A stretch of 64,000 nt of DNA from Janthinobacterium sp. GW456P (lineage in GTDB: Bacteria; Pseudomonadota; Gammaproteobacteria; Burkholderiales; Burkholderiaceae_D). A program made the translations under genes and the position numbers. Below, piece by piece: positions 16,592 to 28,914 of the stretch (positions within the stretch are counted from its first letter, which is position 1; the number at the start of each line of letters is the position of its first letter). The stretch spans positions 50,105 to 114,104 of the forward strand of contig NZ_NEHB01000017.1 of NCBI RefSeq assembly GCF_002127655.1. The letters are read 5' to 3'. The notes under the pieces were generated by a model. It searched no databases. It was not told the DNA's origin and was given only the letters and a program-made list of their open reading frames with translations.

Positions 16592-16611
16592 CGACCCGGA
16601 GGTCGTCTTTT
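16591..16611 (+). terminator. Terminator hairpin disrupted and rebuilt by the MITE
   Basis: ACGACC-CGGA-GGTCGT followed by CTTTT forms a short intrinsic terminator for rightward transcription. The A-run with GACGACCCGGAGG at 16393-16414 is the other half of the original bidirectional hairpin between cheW and the ABC-F gene. The target duplication restored this stem, but the A-run that served leftward transcripts is now ~180 bases away. Confidence 0.6.
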
Positions 16612-16623
16612 GTCGTTGCTTGA

Positions 16624-18618
16624 TTAACCGAGTTTTTCCAGCTGATCCTGCAAGTCCAGCCATTCCGCTTCCAGCTGCGCCAGGTCCTTGGTGAAGAAGG
16701 TCTGGTCGGCCAGCAACTGTTTCAGCTTGGCCTTGTTGGCGGCGTCGTAGATGGTCGGCTCGCCCAGCTTGGCGTCGGTTTCCGCCTTTTGCGCGTTGCG
16801 CTTGGCAATCTGCTCTTCCTGGCGCTTGATCTTGTTTTCGATCGGCTTGCGCAGGGCGGCCGTTTTCTGGCGCTCTTCCGCTTCCTTGCGCTTGTCGCGC
16901 ACGGGCGCGGCAGGGGCGGCGGCCGGCGCAGGTACGGACGATGTTACCGGGAAATCGGTCTTGTTGGCCTTGCCGGCGGCCGGCAGCACATCGGTACCCT
17001 TGCCCAGCTTGGTCTTGAACAGCCAATCCTTGTAGTCGTCCAGGTCGCCGTCGAACGGCTGCAGCTTGCCGTCAGCTACGATGATGAATTCGTCCGTGGT
17101 GGCGCGCAGCAGATGGCGATCATGGGACACGACGACCAAGGTGCCTTCGAACTGCGCCAAGGCTTCCGTCAGCGCTTCGCGCGTTTCCAGGTCCAGATGG
17201 TTGGTCGGTTCATCGAGCAGCAGCAGGTTCGGACGCTGCCAGACGATCAGGGCCAGCGCCAGACGGGCTTTTTCGCCGCCCGAGAAAGGCGCGATCGAGG
17301 CGGTGACCATATTGCCGGGGAAGTTGAAGCCGCCCAGGAAGTTGCGCAATTCCTGCTCGCGCACGGTGGGGGCGATCTTGGCCAGATGCCACAGCGGCGA
17401 TTCGTCATGGCGCAGCATTTCCACCTGGTGCTGGGCGAAGTAGCCGATGTTGAGGCCCTTGCCCATGGTGGCGTCGCCCGTCAATGGCATCAGTTCGCCG
17501 GCGATGGTCTTGATCAGGGTCGATTTGCCGGCGCCGTTCTGGCCCAGCAGGCCGATGCGCTGGCCGATCTGCAGCGAAAACTTGATGCCGTTGACGATGG
17601 TCTTGTGCGTGATCTCGCCCGTCGCTTGGTTCTCGATCTTGTAGCCCGCATCGACGTCTTCCATCACCAGCAACGGGTTCGGGGCCGACAGCGGCTCGCG
17701 GAATTCGAACGAGAATTCGGCGGCGGCGCGCAGCGGCGCCAGCTCTTCCATCTTCGCCAGCGCCTTCATGCGGCTTTGCGCCTGGCGGGCTTTGGAAGCT
17801 TGCGCCTTGAAGCGGTTCACGAACGATTCCAGGTGGGCACGCTTGCGCTGCTGCTTTTCCAGCGCGCCGGCGGCCAGGATCATCTGCGCCGCGCGCTGGC
17901 GCTCGAAGCTCGAATAGTTGCCCGAGTAGCGCTTCAGCTTGCGCTCGTCGATATGCACGACCACGTTGACCACTTCGTCGAGGAAGTCGCGGTCATGCGA
18001 AATGATCAGCAAGGTGCCGGCGTAGCGCTTGAGCCAGTCTTCCAGCCAGATGATGGCGTCCAGGTCCAAGTGGTTGGTCGGTTCATCGAGCAGCAGCAGG
18101 TCGGACGGGCACATCAGCGCCTGCGCCAGGTTCAGGCGCATGCGCCAGCCGCCGGAGAAACTGGCGACAGGCTGCTGCATCTGGTCCAGGGTGAAGCCCA
18201 GGCCCAGCAGCAATTGCTCGCCGCGCGACTGCACGGTATATGCGTCCGCATCGGCCAGCGCGCTGTAGATGTCGCCGATGGCGATGCCGTTTTCCGACGT
18301 GGCCGGCTCCGATTCCAGGCGCGCCAGTTCCGCTTCCAGTTTGCGCAAGGTCACGTCGCCGTCGATCGCATAGTCGAGCGCGGCACGGTCCAGCGGCGGC
18401 GTTTCCTGCGCCACGTAAGCCACGCGCCATTTGGCCGGGAAATCGATTTCGCCCTGGTCAGGGTGCAATTCGCCGCGCATCATGGCGAACAGGCTCGATT
18501 TGCCCGCGCCATTGGCGCCGATCAGGCCGATCTTGTCGCCCGGATTGAGGGTGACATCGACTTGTTCGAGCAACGGTTTGATGCCGCGCATCAGGCTTAC
18601 TTGTAGGAAACGTATCAT
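16624..18618 (-). CDS. yheS: ABC-F family ATPase, YheS-like
   Basis: A 664-residue soluble protein with two ATP-binding cassettes and no membrane segment. Domain 1 has Walker A GLIGANGAGKSSLFAM, signature SFSGGWRMRLNLAQAL and LLLLDEPTNHLDLDAIIWLE. A basic linker of ~80 residues follows (QRKRAHLESFVNRFKAQASK). Domain 2 has GLLGQNGAGKSTLIKT and FSGGEKARLALALIVWQR. The C-terminus is a charged coiled coil (~560-660). ABC-F proteins bind the ribosomal E-site and ease difficult translation or antibiotic block. The start MIRFLQVSLMRG fits YheS. Its terminator region was altered by the MITE downstream. Confidence 0.9.
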   Translation of the reverse strand: MIRFLQVSLMRGIKPLLEQVDVTLNPGDKIGLIGANGAGKSSLFAMMRGELHPDQGEIDFPAKWRVAYVAQETPPLDRAALDYAIDGDVTLRKLEAELARLESEPATSENGIAIGDIYSALADADAYTVQSRGEQLLLGLGFTLDQMQQPVASFSGGWRMRLNLAQALMCPSDLLLLDEPTNHLDLDAIIWLEDWLKRYAGTLLIISHDRDFLDEVVNVVVHIDERKLKRYSGNYSSFERQRAAQMILAAGALEKQQRKRAHLESFVNRFKAQASKARQAQSRMKALAKMEELAPLRAAAEFSFEFREPLSAPNPLLVMEDVDAGYKIENQATGEITHKTIVNGIKFSLQIGQRIGLLGQNGAGKSTLIKTIAGELMPLTGDATMGKGLNIGYFAQHQVEMLRHDESPLWHLAKIAPTVREQELRNFLGGFNFPGNMVTASIAPFSGGEKARLALALIVWQRPNLLLLDEPTNHLDLETREALTEALAQFEGTLVVVSHDRHLLRATTDEFIIVADGKLQPFDGDLDDYKDWLFKTKLGKGTDVLPAAGKANKTDFPVTSSVPAPAAAPAAPVRDKRKEAEERQKTAALRKPIENKIKRQEEQIAKRNAQKAETDAKLGEPTIYDAANKAKLKQLLADQTFFTKDLAQLEAEWLDLQDQLEKLG

Positions 18619-18664
18619 TTTTTTCTTTGTGTAGGCTGGGCTTTACCCCTCGCCGTAAAATTCA

Positions 18665-18747
18665 GGTAGGTCGGATTAGCGTAGCGTAATCCGACAAGTG
18701 TGTGCGCTGCCTGTCGGATTATGCCCTTCGGGCTAATCCGACCTACC
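18665..18747. repeat. REP-type palindromic repeat, copy 2
   Basis: GGTAGGTCGGATTAG at the left and CTAATCCGACCTACC at the right form 15-bp perfect arms; the interior again has TAATCCGACA and TGTCGGATTA facing cores. It lies between prmB and yheS, both minus-strand, in the intercistronic gap. Confidence 0.88.
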
Positions 18748-18754
18748 AAGTCGA

Positions 18755-19645
18755 TTAAACCAGCTTCAACTGCTCGGCCGTCAGCAGGAACACCATGTCG
18801 TCGCCGGCGCTCGTCGTCAGCCAGGTCAGGCCCAGCTCGCCGAAGGCCGCTTCCGCGTATTCGCGCTCGTTGCCGATTTCAATCATCAGGATGCCGTCGT
18901 CCGTCAGGCGTTCGGCCGCGCCTTTGATGATTCTCCGCACCAGGTCCATGCCGTCGCTGCCGCCGTCGAGGGCGATTTGCGGTTCGGCCAGGTATTCCTG
19001 GGGCAGGGCGCCCATCGACGCGGAATTCACGTACGGCGGGTTGCTGATGATCAAATCATATTTCTTGGCCGGCACGTTCGTGTACAGGTCCGATTCGATC
19101 AGGTTCACGCGGTCCTGCAGTTTATAGGTGTCGACGTTGCGCTTGGCCACGGCCAGCGCGTCGGCGGAAATGTCCACGGCGTCGACGGCGGCGTTCGGGA
19201 AGGCATCGGCCATCATGATGGAGAGGCAGCCCGAACCGGTGCACAGTTCTAGGATGTTTTCCACGGCTTCCGGTTCTGCCACCCACGGCGAGAAGTATTC
19301 AGGGATCAGTTCGGCAATGAAGGAGCGGGGCACGATCACGCGCTCGTCCACGTAGAAATTGTACGTGCCCAGCCAGCCTTCCTTTGTGATGTAGGCGGCC
19401 GGCACGCGGTCGATGCTGCGGCGGTCGATCACCGTCATCACGCTGGCCACTTCCGACGGCAGCAATTTGGCATCGAGAAACGGTTCGAGCTTGTCGAGCG
19501 GCAACTTCAAGGTGTGCAAGATCAGATAGGCCGCTTCGTCGAACGCTTCGGCGCTGCCGTGGCCGAAAAACAGCTTGGCGGTATTAAAACGGGTAACGGC
19601 GTAGCGCAGCAGGTCGCGTGGCGTGGAAAACGGGTTCGGGGTCAT
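18755..19645 (-). CDS. prmB: 50S ribosomal protein L3 glutamine methyltransferase
   Basis: A 296-residue SAM-dependent methyltransferase. The N-terminal helical domain (DLLRYAVTRFNTAKLFFGHG) is typical of PrmB. The Rossmann domain has ILELCTGSGCLSIMMADAFP (motif I) and the glutamine-binding DLIISNPPYVNSASM with NPPY. PrmB methylates a glutamine of ribosomal protein L3. The ATG at 19645 gives the standard N-terminus; the longer upstream frame has no support. It follows dapE (56-base gap) on the same strand, the usual betaproteobacterial order yffB-dapE-prmB. Confidence 0.94.
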   Translation of the reverse strand: MTPNPFSTPRDLLRYAVTRFNTAKLFFGHGSAEAFDEAAYLILHTLKLPLDKLEPFLDAKLLPSEVASVMTVIDRRSIDRVPAAYITKEGWLGTYNFYVDERVIVPRSFIAELIPEYFSPWVAEPEAVENILELCTGSGCLSIMMADAFPNAAVDAVDISADALAVAKRNVDTYKLQDRVNLIESDLYTNVPAKKYDLIISNPPYVNSASMGALPQEYLAEPQIALDGGSDGMDLVRRIIKGAAERLTDDGILMIEIGNEREYAEAAFGELGLTWLTTSAGDDMVFLLTAEQLKLV

Positions 19646-19701
19646 GGCATTCTCGAAAAGACGGTGTTCTGGCCCGCCGTGACGGGCCTCGGTATTCTTG
19701 T

Positions 19702-22921
<3,220 letters not shown>

Positions 22922-22976
22922 GCCATCCAGTATAGGACAGGATGGGGAAGGGCTGCGCGACGATTGAAGATGGTAT

Positions 22977-23417
22977 TCAGATGCGATGCGGGAGATGTGT
23001 GGTGCTGGCCTTGGCGCCAATTTGACTGTTGCGCAGTTTTTTCAGTGTGGCAAATTGCGCGCCATCTTCATCTATGCGATAGTCCTTGAGCAGAGTGCCC
23101 TGCGCGTCCCAGACTTGTTCCTGGATGCATATTCCGAGTTCATAGCGTCCGTCGGATTTGCGCGCGCCATTGTCGTGCCATTCATGCGCCGGGCCATGTA
23201 ACGCGTTCAGGGCAAACCATTCTTCGCGAATAAGCCTGCTCGCAACCGACCATTGCCGAGAAATACCATTTTTCTGGCCATCAATAAAACTGGTTTCTGT
23301 TATCAATGCGCCATCCGTATCGTTTTCAAATGCTATGCCGCTAAACGGTGTGCCTGTGTAGCACATCAGCAGGCAATCCTCTGATGGCTCCAACGCCTCG
23401 TAATCGACTCTGGACAT
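22977..23417 (-). CDS. MORN-variant (YwqK-like) repeat protein
   Basis: A 146-residue protein whose middle reads as MORN-variant repeats: SFIDGQKNGISRQWS, then LHGPAHEWHDNGARKSDGRY and GICIQEQVWDAQGTLLKDYR. That pattern is typical of YwqK-type proteins, often named antitoxins of contact-dependent toxins. There is no signal peptide. It has lower GC than the flanking dap genes and lies just past the dapD terminator, so it is probably a separately acquired gene. No toxin partner is visible. Confidence 0.62.
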   Translation of the reverse strand: MSRVDYEALEPSEDCLLMCYTGTPFSGIAFENDTDGALITETSFIDGQKNGISRQWSVASRLIREEWFALNALHGPAHEWHDNGARKSDGRYELGICIQEQVWDAQGTLLKDYRIDEDGAQFATLKKLRNSQIGAKASTTHLPHRI

Positions 23418-23456
23418 GCTTTACCTCAAACAAGTGTTACGCTGGCGTGGATAGAA

Positions 23457-23486
23457 ATAAAAATGTCCCGCCGTAGCGGGACATTC
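23457..23486 (-). terminator. Intrinsic terminator of the dapC-dapD operon
   Basis: Read leftwards, AATGTCCCGC-TACG-GCGGGACATT forms a perfect 10-bp stem followed by TTTTATTT. It lies 31 bases past the dapD stop, on the side expected for rho-independent termination. Confidence 0.85.
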
Positions 23487-23516
23487 AGGTGTGACCGATA
23501 CTTCGCAGCGCAGTGA

Positions 23517-24344
<828 letters not shown>

Positions 24345-24361
24345 GATGATGTCTTGTTTAT

Positions 24362-25591
24362 TTAGTTGGTTGATGCGGATGCGGAAAGCTGCTGGCAGAA
24401 TTTTACTATGCGCAAGGCCGCTTCCAGCCCTTCGGCCGTCTCGGCCACCAGGGCCATGCGGATGCGGTTGCGGCCCGGATTGATGCCGTGCGCGTCGCGC
24501 GCCAGGTAGCTGCCAGGCAATACCGTGACATTATATTCGGCGTACAGGCGTTGCGCGAATTCGGTGTCGGACAGGCCCGTGCGGCTGACGTCTGCCCACA
24601 GGTAGAAGCCGGCGTCCGGCAATTGCACGTCCATCACCGCTTGCAGCAGCGGCGTGATGGCGTCGAACTTGGCGCGGTACTTGGCGCGATTTTCCTCGAC
24701 ATGGGTTTCGTCGTTCCAGGCCGCGACGGAGGCCGCCTGCACGGCGGGGCTCATGGCGCCGCCGTGGTAGGTTCGGTAGAGCAGGAATTTTTTCAGCACC
24801 TCGGCGTCGCCGGCGACGAAGCCCGAGCGCATGCCCGGCACGTTCGAGCGCTTCGACAGGCTGGAAAACACCACCAGGCGCGCATACGGGCGCTCGATCG
24901 TGGACAGGCCCAGCATGTGGGCCGCCTGCAGCGCGCCCAGCGGGGGCGTGTCGCCGTGGTAAATCTCGGAATAGCACTCGTCGGCGGCGATGACGAAGTC
25001 GTAGCGCTCGGACAGGGCGAACAGGTGTTCCCAGTCCGTCAAGGTGAGCACGGCGCCCGTCGGATTGCCGGGCGAGCACAGGAACAGCAGCTTGACTTTT
25101 TCCCACACGGACGCGGGCACGCTGTCGTAGTCGCAGCCGAAGTTGCGCGTGGGGTCGGAGTTGACGAAATACGGTTCGGCGCCGGCCAGGTAGGCTGCGC
25201 CCTCATAGATCTGGTAAAACGGATTCGGGCTGATCACGAGCGAACCGGCCGATGGATCGATCACCGTTTGCGCCAGCGCAAACAGCGCTTCGCGCGAACC
25301 GTTTACGGGCAGGATTTGCGTGGCAGGATTGAGCTTGGGGATGCCGTAGCGGCGTTCCAGCCAGCCGGCGATGGCGCTGCGCAAGGCTTCCGAACCGATG
25401 GTGGTCGGATAGCTGGCCAGGCCGTGGATATTGTCGACCAGCGCCTGCTCGATGAAGGCCGGCGTCGGATGCTTGGGTTCGCCCATGCCCAGGCTGATGG
25501 GCGCATACTCGGGATTGACGGTCACGCCGGCAAACAGCTGGCGCAGCTTTTCGAATGGATATGGTTGCAGTTTAGCAAGAAGTGGATTCAC
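24362..25591 (-). CDS. dapC: Succinyldiaminopimelate aminotransferase
   Basis: A 409-residue class I/II aminotransferase. [20 protein letters not shown] and [20 protein letters not shown] form the N-terminal arm; [20 protein letters not shown] and [20 protein letters not shown] bind [23 protein letters not shown] has the Schiff-base Lys and [11 protein letters not shown] the substrate Arg. It converts N-succinyl-2-amino-6-oxopimelate to the diamino form. A GTG at 25591 gives the family-length protein; an ATG at 25723 would add 44 residues that look non-homologous. Confidence 0.92.
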   Translation of the reverse strand: MNPLLAKLQPYPFEKLRQLFAGVTVNPEYAPISLGMGEPKHPTPAFIEQALVDNIHGLASYPTTIGSEALRSAIAGWLERRYGIPKLNPATQILPVNGSREALFALAQTVIDPSAGSLVISPNPFYQIYEGAAYLAGAEPYFVNSDPTRNFGCDYDSVPASVWEKVKLLFLCSPGNPTGAVLTLTDWEHLFALSERYDFVIAADECYSEIYHGDTPPLGALQAAHMLGLSTIERPYARLVVFSSLSKRSNVPGMRSGFVAGDAEVLKKFLLYRTYHGGAMSPAVQAASVAAWNDETHVEENRAKYRAKFDAITPLLQAVMDVQLPDAGFYLWADVSRTGLSDTEFAQRLYAEYNVTVLPGSYLARDAHGINPGRNRIRMALVAETAEGLEAALRIVKFCQQLSASASTN

Positions 25592-25840
25592 GGAACGGAC
25601 CAGGGCAAGAGTGGAAAGACGATATTGCTGAGCGATGTGGCTTGGTAATGGCTGAATAATGGCTGAACGATTGCTTGGCGCGGCAGGCTTGATGCCGGTC
25701 AAATAATAGGCTGCGTCTTTCATTATAGCCGTCCTCGCGGGGCCGCTGTGCAAGCCGCGCCAGCTTGATCGCTGCCCGGCTGGTCCAGGCATGCCGCGGC
25801 GGGGAGTGCCGCGCCATGGCGTGGCAAGGTAAAATACGGC

Positions 25841-26566
25841 ATGCCTATCTTACTTCCCACCTTGCTTGCCATTGAAACTTCGTCCGAACTCGCGTCCTGC
25901 GCCTTGCTGCGCGGCGATGCCGTTCTTTTCCGCGCGTCGTCGGGCGTGCGCACCCATTCCCAGTCGATCTTGCCGATGGTGCAGGAATTGCTGGCCGAAG
26001 CGGGCGTGACCCTGGCCGACGTCGATGCCATCGCCTACGGCTCCGGTCCCGGCTCGTTTACGGGCGTGCGCACGGCCTGCGGCATCGCGCAGGGCCTGGC
26101 CTATGGCGCCAATTTACCCGTCGTGCCCGTCGTCACGCTCGACGCCATGGCGCTCGCCTGCCACCAGCAGCATGGCGCGCAGCGCATCGTGACCGTGCTC
26201 GACGCCCGCATGGGCGAAGTGTACTGGGCCCAATATGATTACCAGGATGGCTTGCAAGCCGTGCTGCCGCCGGCCCTGAGCGCGCCGGCCGGCGTGGCGC
26301 CGCAAGGCGACGTGGTCGGTTGCGGCAACGGTTTTAGCGCCTATGCCGAAGCGCTGGCTGCGCTGCCGTGCGCCGCCACTGCCGACGTCGCCATCATGCC
26401 GCACGCCGTGCAAGTGGCGCAGCTGGCGCGCATCGCCTTTACGGCCGGCCAGTTCGTGACGGCGGCCGATGCGCAGCCTTTGTACTTGCGCAACAAGATC
26501 GCCTACACGAGCGCCGAACGCCTCGACATGCAGGCCGCCAAGGCCGCCGCGGAGTCCGCGCAATGA
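25841..26566 (+). CDS. tsaB: tRNA threonylcarbamoyladenosine protein TsaB
   Basis: A 241-residue ASKHA-fold protein. LLAIETSSELASCALLRGDA is the N-terminal phosphate-like loop; RTHSQSILPMVQELLAEAGV and YGSGPGSFTGVRTACGIAQG are the TsaB hallmarks. With TsaD, TsaE and TsaC it makes t6A at position 37 of ANN-decoding tRNAs. It begins an operon with rimI, udg and a DUF1853 gene, each pair overlapping by a few bases. Confidence 0.95.
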   Translation: MPILLPTLLAIETSSELASCALLRGDAVLFRASSGVRTHSQSILPMVQELLAEAGVTLADVDAIAYGSGPGSFTGVRTACGIAQGLAYGANLPVVPVVTLDAMALACHQQHGAQRIVTVLDARMGEVYWAQYDYQDGLQAVLPPALSAPAGVAPQGDVVGCGNGFSAYAEALAALPCAATADVAIMPHAVQVAQLARIAFTAGQFVTAADAQPLYLRNKIAYTSAERLDMQAAKAAAESAQ

Positions 26567-27054
26567 GCGTGGCGGGCCAGGATCGCGCTGCCGGCTGGGA
26601 CTTGCTGCGCCTCGACTATCAGCCGATGCAGGAAGCGGATCTGGCGGAAGTGCTGGCGCTGGAGCAGCGCGTCTACCCGCATCCCTGGACGCACGGCAAC
26701 TTCGTCGATTCCCTCAAGAGCGGCTATCCGGCCTGGGTCTTGCGTGACGTGGATGGCACCTTGCTGGGCTACTTTTTGCTGATGCTGGTCGTCGACGAGG
26801 CGCATTTGCTCAACGTGGCCGTCGAGGGCGCCATCCAGGGGCAGGGACTGGGCCGCTTCCTGCTGAACCAGTCCTGCGCCTGCGCGCGCCAGCTGGGCAT
26901 GGAATCGATGCTGCTGGAAGTGCGTCCGTCGAATGTGCGCGCGCTTGATATTTACCAGCGCTATGGATTTGAACAGATAGGCCGGCGCAAGGGATACTAT
27001 CCGGCCAGCAACTCGCAACGTGAGGACGCCATCGTGATGCGTTATACCTTATGA
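26563..27054 (+). CDS. rimI: Ribosomal-protein-alanine N-acetyltransferase
   Basis: A 163-residue GNAT enzyme. MQEADLAEVLALEQRVYPHP and WTHGNFVDSLKSGYPAWVL open the fold; LLNVAVEGAIQGQGLGRFLL contains the acetyl-CoA loop (QGQGLG); LLEVRPSNVRALDIYQRYGF completes it. RimI acetylates the N-terminal alanine of ribosomal protein S18. The ATGA overlap with tsaB is the common arrangement. The start at 26563 adds ~15 residues before the domain, which is acceptable. Confidence 0.93.
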   Translation: MSVAGQDRAAGWDLLRLDYQPMQEADLAEVLALEQRVYPHPWTHGNFVDSLKSGYPAWVLRDVDGTLLGYFLLMLVVDEAHLLNVAVEGAIQGQGLGRFLLNQSCACARQLGMESMLLEVRPSNVRALDIYQRYGFEQIGRRKGYYPASNSQREDAIVMRYTL

Positions 27055-27929
27055 GCCGCAGCGCCGTTTTTCTCGATGAAATGGGTGTCGGCCCCTTGTG
27101 GCGCTTGCGCCAGGGCGCCGCACCCGAGGCTGTTGACGTCGTCGCCGACGCTGCCGTGGATGCGGAAGTCGCTGTGGCCCCGCCTGTGGTCGAAGCCATT
27201 GAATCCGTGACCGCAGTGGTCACTGAGGTGGTCGTTCAGGTACAGACCGAAGCGCCCGCCGCTGTTGCCGCCACGCCAGTTCCCGTCGCCGCGCCTGACG
27301 ACACGGCCTGGTTCGACGATGCGCCGCCACCGCCGCCCGCCAGACAGCTCAGCGATACGGACATTGCCGCCCTCGACTGGGAAGGCTTGGCGGCGGCTGT
27401 CGCCAAGTGCGCGCGCTGCGACTTGTGCAAGACGCGCAAGGGCGTGGTCATGGGCCGTGGCGACCGCCAGGGCGCCTGGCTGATGCTGGCCAGCAGCCCG
27501 TCCCGGCTGGAAGAGCGCGAAGGGCGCGCCTTGCCGGGCGAGCAGGGCAAATTGCTCGACAATATGCTCAAAGCCATCGATGTCGATGCGGGCGGCGATG
27601 TGTACATCACGCACTTGCTGAAATGCCGTCCGCTTGACGAGGCGGGCCAGGAACGCTTGCCCACGGAGGCCGAGTCCGCCGCCTGCCGTCCTTATTTTGA
27701 GCGCGAACTGGCCTTGCTGCAGCCGCGCACCATCGTCACCCTCGGTTCGATGGCCGCGGCCGGCATCAATCCCGGCGAAAAGCCCGTACGGGGCAAGGTG
27801 CGTCAGCTGGGCAACGCCTCGCTGATCGCCACCTTCCATCCGGAAATGCTGCTGCAGGACGAGACGGGCAAGGCCAAGGCGCGCGCCTGGGCCGACCTGT
27901 GCCTGGCGAAAAGCACGCACGGTGGTTGA
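27051..27929 (+). CDS. Family 4 uracil-DNA glycosylase homologue with altered active site
   Basis: A 292-residue protein. Residues ~20-110 are an Ala/Val/Pro-rich disordered linker; ~115-285 are the UDG fold. Fe-S cysteines are retained: KCARCDLCKTR (~120-126), LLKCRPL and ACRPYFERE. The catalytic motif normally reading GEAPG..ED is here ASSPSRLEE, the following PFVG is ALPG, and the second motif is FHPEMLL. Fe-S binding thus looks intact while the uracil pocket is heavily changed. It overlaps rimI by four bases (ATGA). The protein may bind DNA without excising uracil, or have a different specificity. Confidence 0.78.
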   Translation: MSRSAVFLDEMGVGPLWRLRQGAAPEAVDVVADAAVDAEVAVAPPVVEAIESVTAVVTEVVVQVQTEAPAAVAATPVPVAAPDDTAWFDDAPPPPPARQLSDTDIAALDWEGLAAAVAKCARCDLCKTRKGVVMGRGDRQGAWLMLASSPSRLEEREGRALPGEQGKLLDNMLKAIDVDAGGDVYITHLLKCRPLDEAGQERLPTEAESAACRPYFERELALLQPRTIVTLGSMAAAGINPGEKPVRGKVRQLGNASLIATFHPEMLLQDETGKAKARAWADLCLAKSTHGG

Positions 27930-28860
27930 TACGGCCGTCGCTACCTTCCAGGCCCGCTTCGAACGCCGCTGGGGACATTTGACTCACCCACGCGTGCGGG
28001 CGCTGGCCTGGCTGCTCGACTCGCCCGACTTGCTGGACCCTGCCAGCCCCCACTGGGGCGGGCGCATCGCCAGTTTGCCTCCCGTCGCGCCTGCCGTGGC
28101 GGCGTGGCTGGGGGCGCTGCAGGATGACCCGTCGCCGCTCGATGTGGCGCTGGGCAGCCGGTTCTATTCCCGCCTGGGCCTGTACGCTGAAAAGCTGCTG
28201 GCCTTTTATTTTGAGCAGCACGGACTGCTGCAAGCGCATGGCTTGCAAGTGCAGGTCAACCGCAACGACACGGTGGGCGAGTTCGATTTCCTGCTGCGTG
28301 ACGAGAGTGAATTGTTGCACTGGGAATTCGCCACCAAGTTCTACCTGCTCGAAGGGGCGCCCGATCCCGGCGTCTTCAATCACTTTATCGGCCCGAACCT
28401 GGCCGACACCCTGGGCTTGAAGATGCGTAAGATTCTCGACAAGCAACTGGCCTTGTCCCGCCATCCGGCCGCGCAAGGCCTGCTGGCGCACCCCGTGCGC
28501 GCGGCGCAGGCGCTGGTCAAGGGCTGGCTATTCTATGCGCCAGGCGCCACACCCGCCATGGACGGTATTTCCCCGGGGCATGGGCACGGTTTCTGGTGCA
28601 CCCCGGCCCAACTGCCCGAGCAGCGTTATGTCGTACTGCCACGCCTGCAATGGCTGGCGCCGTTCAAGGGCCGCGACGTGGAAGTGCTCGATGTGGAGGC
28701 CCTGCGCGCGCAGTTGTTTGATCTGTCGCAACCGGTGATGGTGGCCACGGTGGATACTGTCGAAGGCTGGGAAGTGGAGCGTACGCGCGGTTTTGTCGTG
28801 CCCCAAGACTGGACGCAGCAGGCTGCCGCGCGGCGAGTAACAGGCGCGCTTCCTGCGTAG
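27922..28860 (+). CDS. DUF1853 family protein
   Basis: A 312-residue soluble protein. RFYSRLGLYAEKLLAFYFEQ, GEFDFLLRDESELLHWEFAT, KFYL and FIGPNLADTLGLKMRKILDK are DUF1853 signatures. The GEFD...HWEFATK pattern resembles the D-ExK core of restriction-type nuclease folds; this is my inference. The GTG start overlaps the end of the UDG-like gene by eight bases, so it is the last gene of the tsaB operon. Its TAG stop is the first part of a REP repeat. Function is unknown. Confidence 0.82.
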   Translation: MVDTAVATFQARFERRWGHLTHPRVRALAWLLDSPDLLDPASPHWGGRIASLPPVAPAVAAWLGALQDDPSPLDVALGSRFYSRLGLYAEKLLAFYFEQHGLLQAHGLQVQVNRNDTVGEFDFLLRDESELLHWEFATKFYLLEGAPDPGVFNHFIGPNLADTLGLKMRKILDKQLALSRHPAAQGLLAHPVRAAQALVKGWLFYAPGATPAMDGISPGHGHGFWCTPAQLPEQRYVVLPRLQWLAPFKGRDVEVLDVEALRAQLFDLSQPVMVATVDTVEGWEVERTRGFVVPQDWTQQAAARRVTGALPA

Positions 28861-28894
28861 GTCGGATTAGCGCGCAGCGCGTAATCCGACACTA
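28857..28894. repeat. REP-type palindromic repeat, copy 3 (short)
   Basis: GTAGGTCGGATTAGCGCGCA faces GCGCGTAATCCGACACTAC. It is a half-length unit of the family seen at 10363 and 18665. Its first bases provide the stop codon of the DUF1853 gene. Confidence 0.82.
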
Positions 28895-28914
28895 CACCGA
28901 TGCCACCTCATTGC

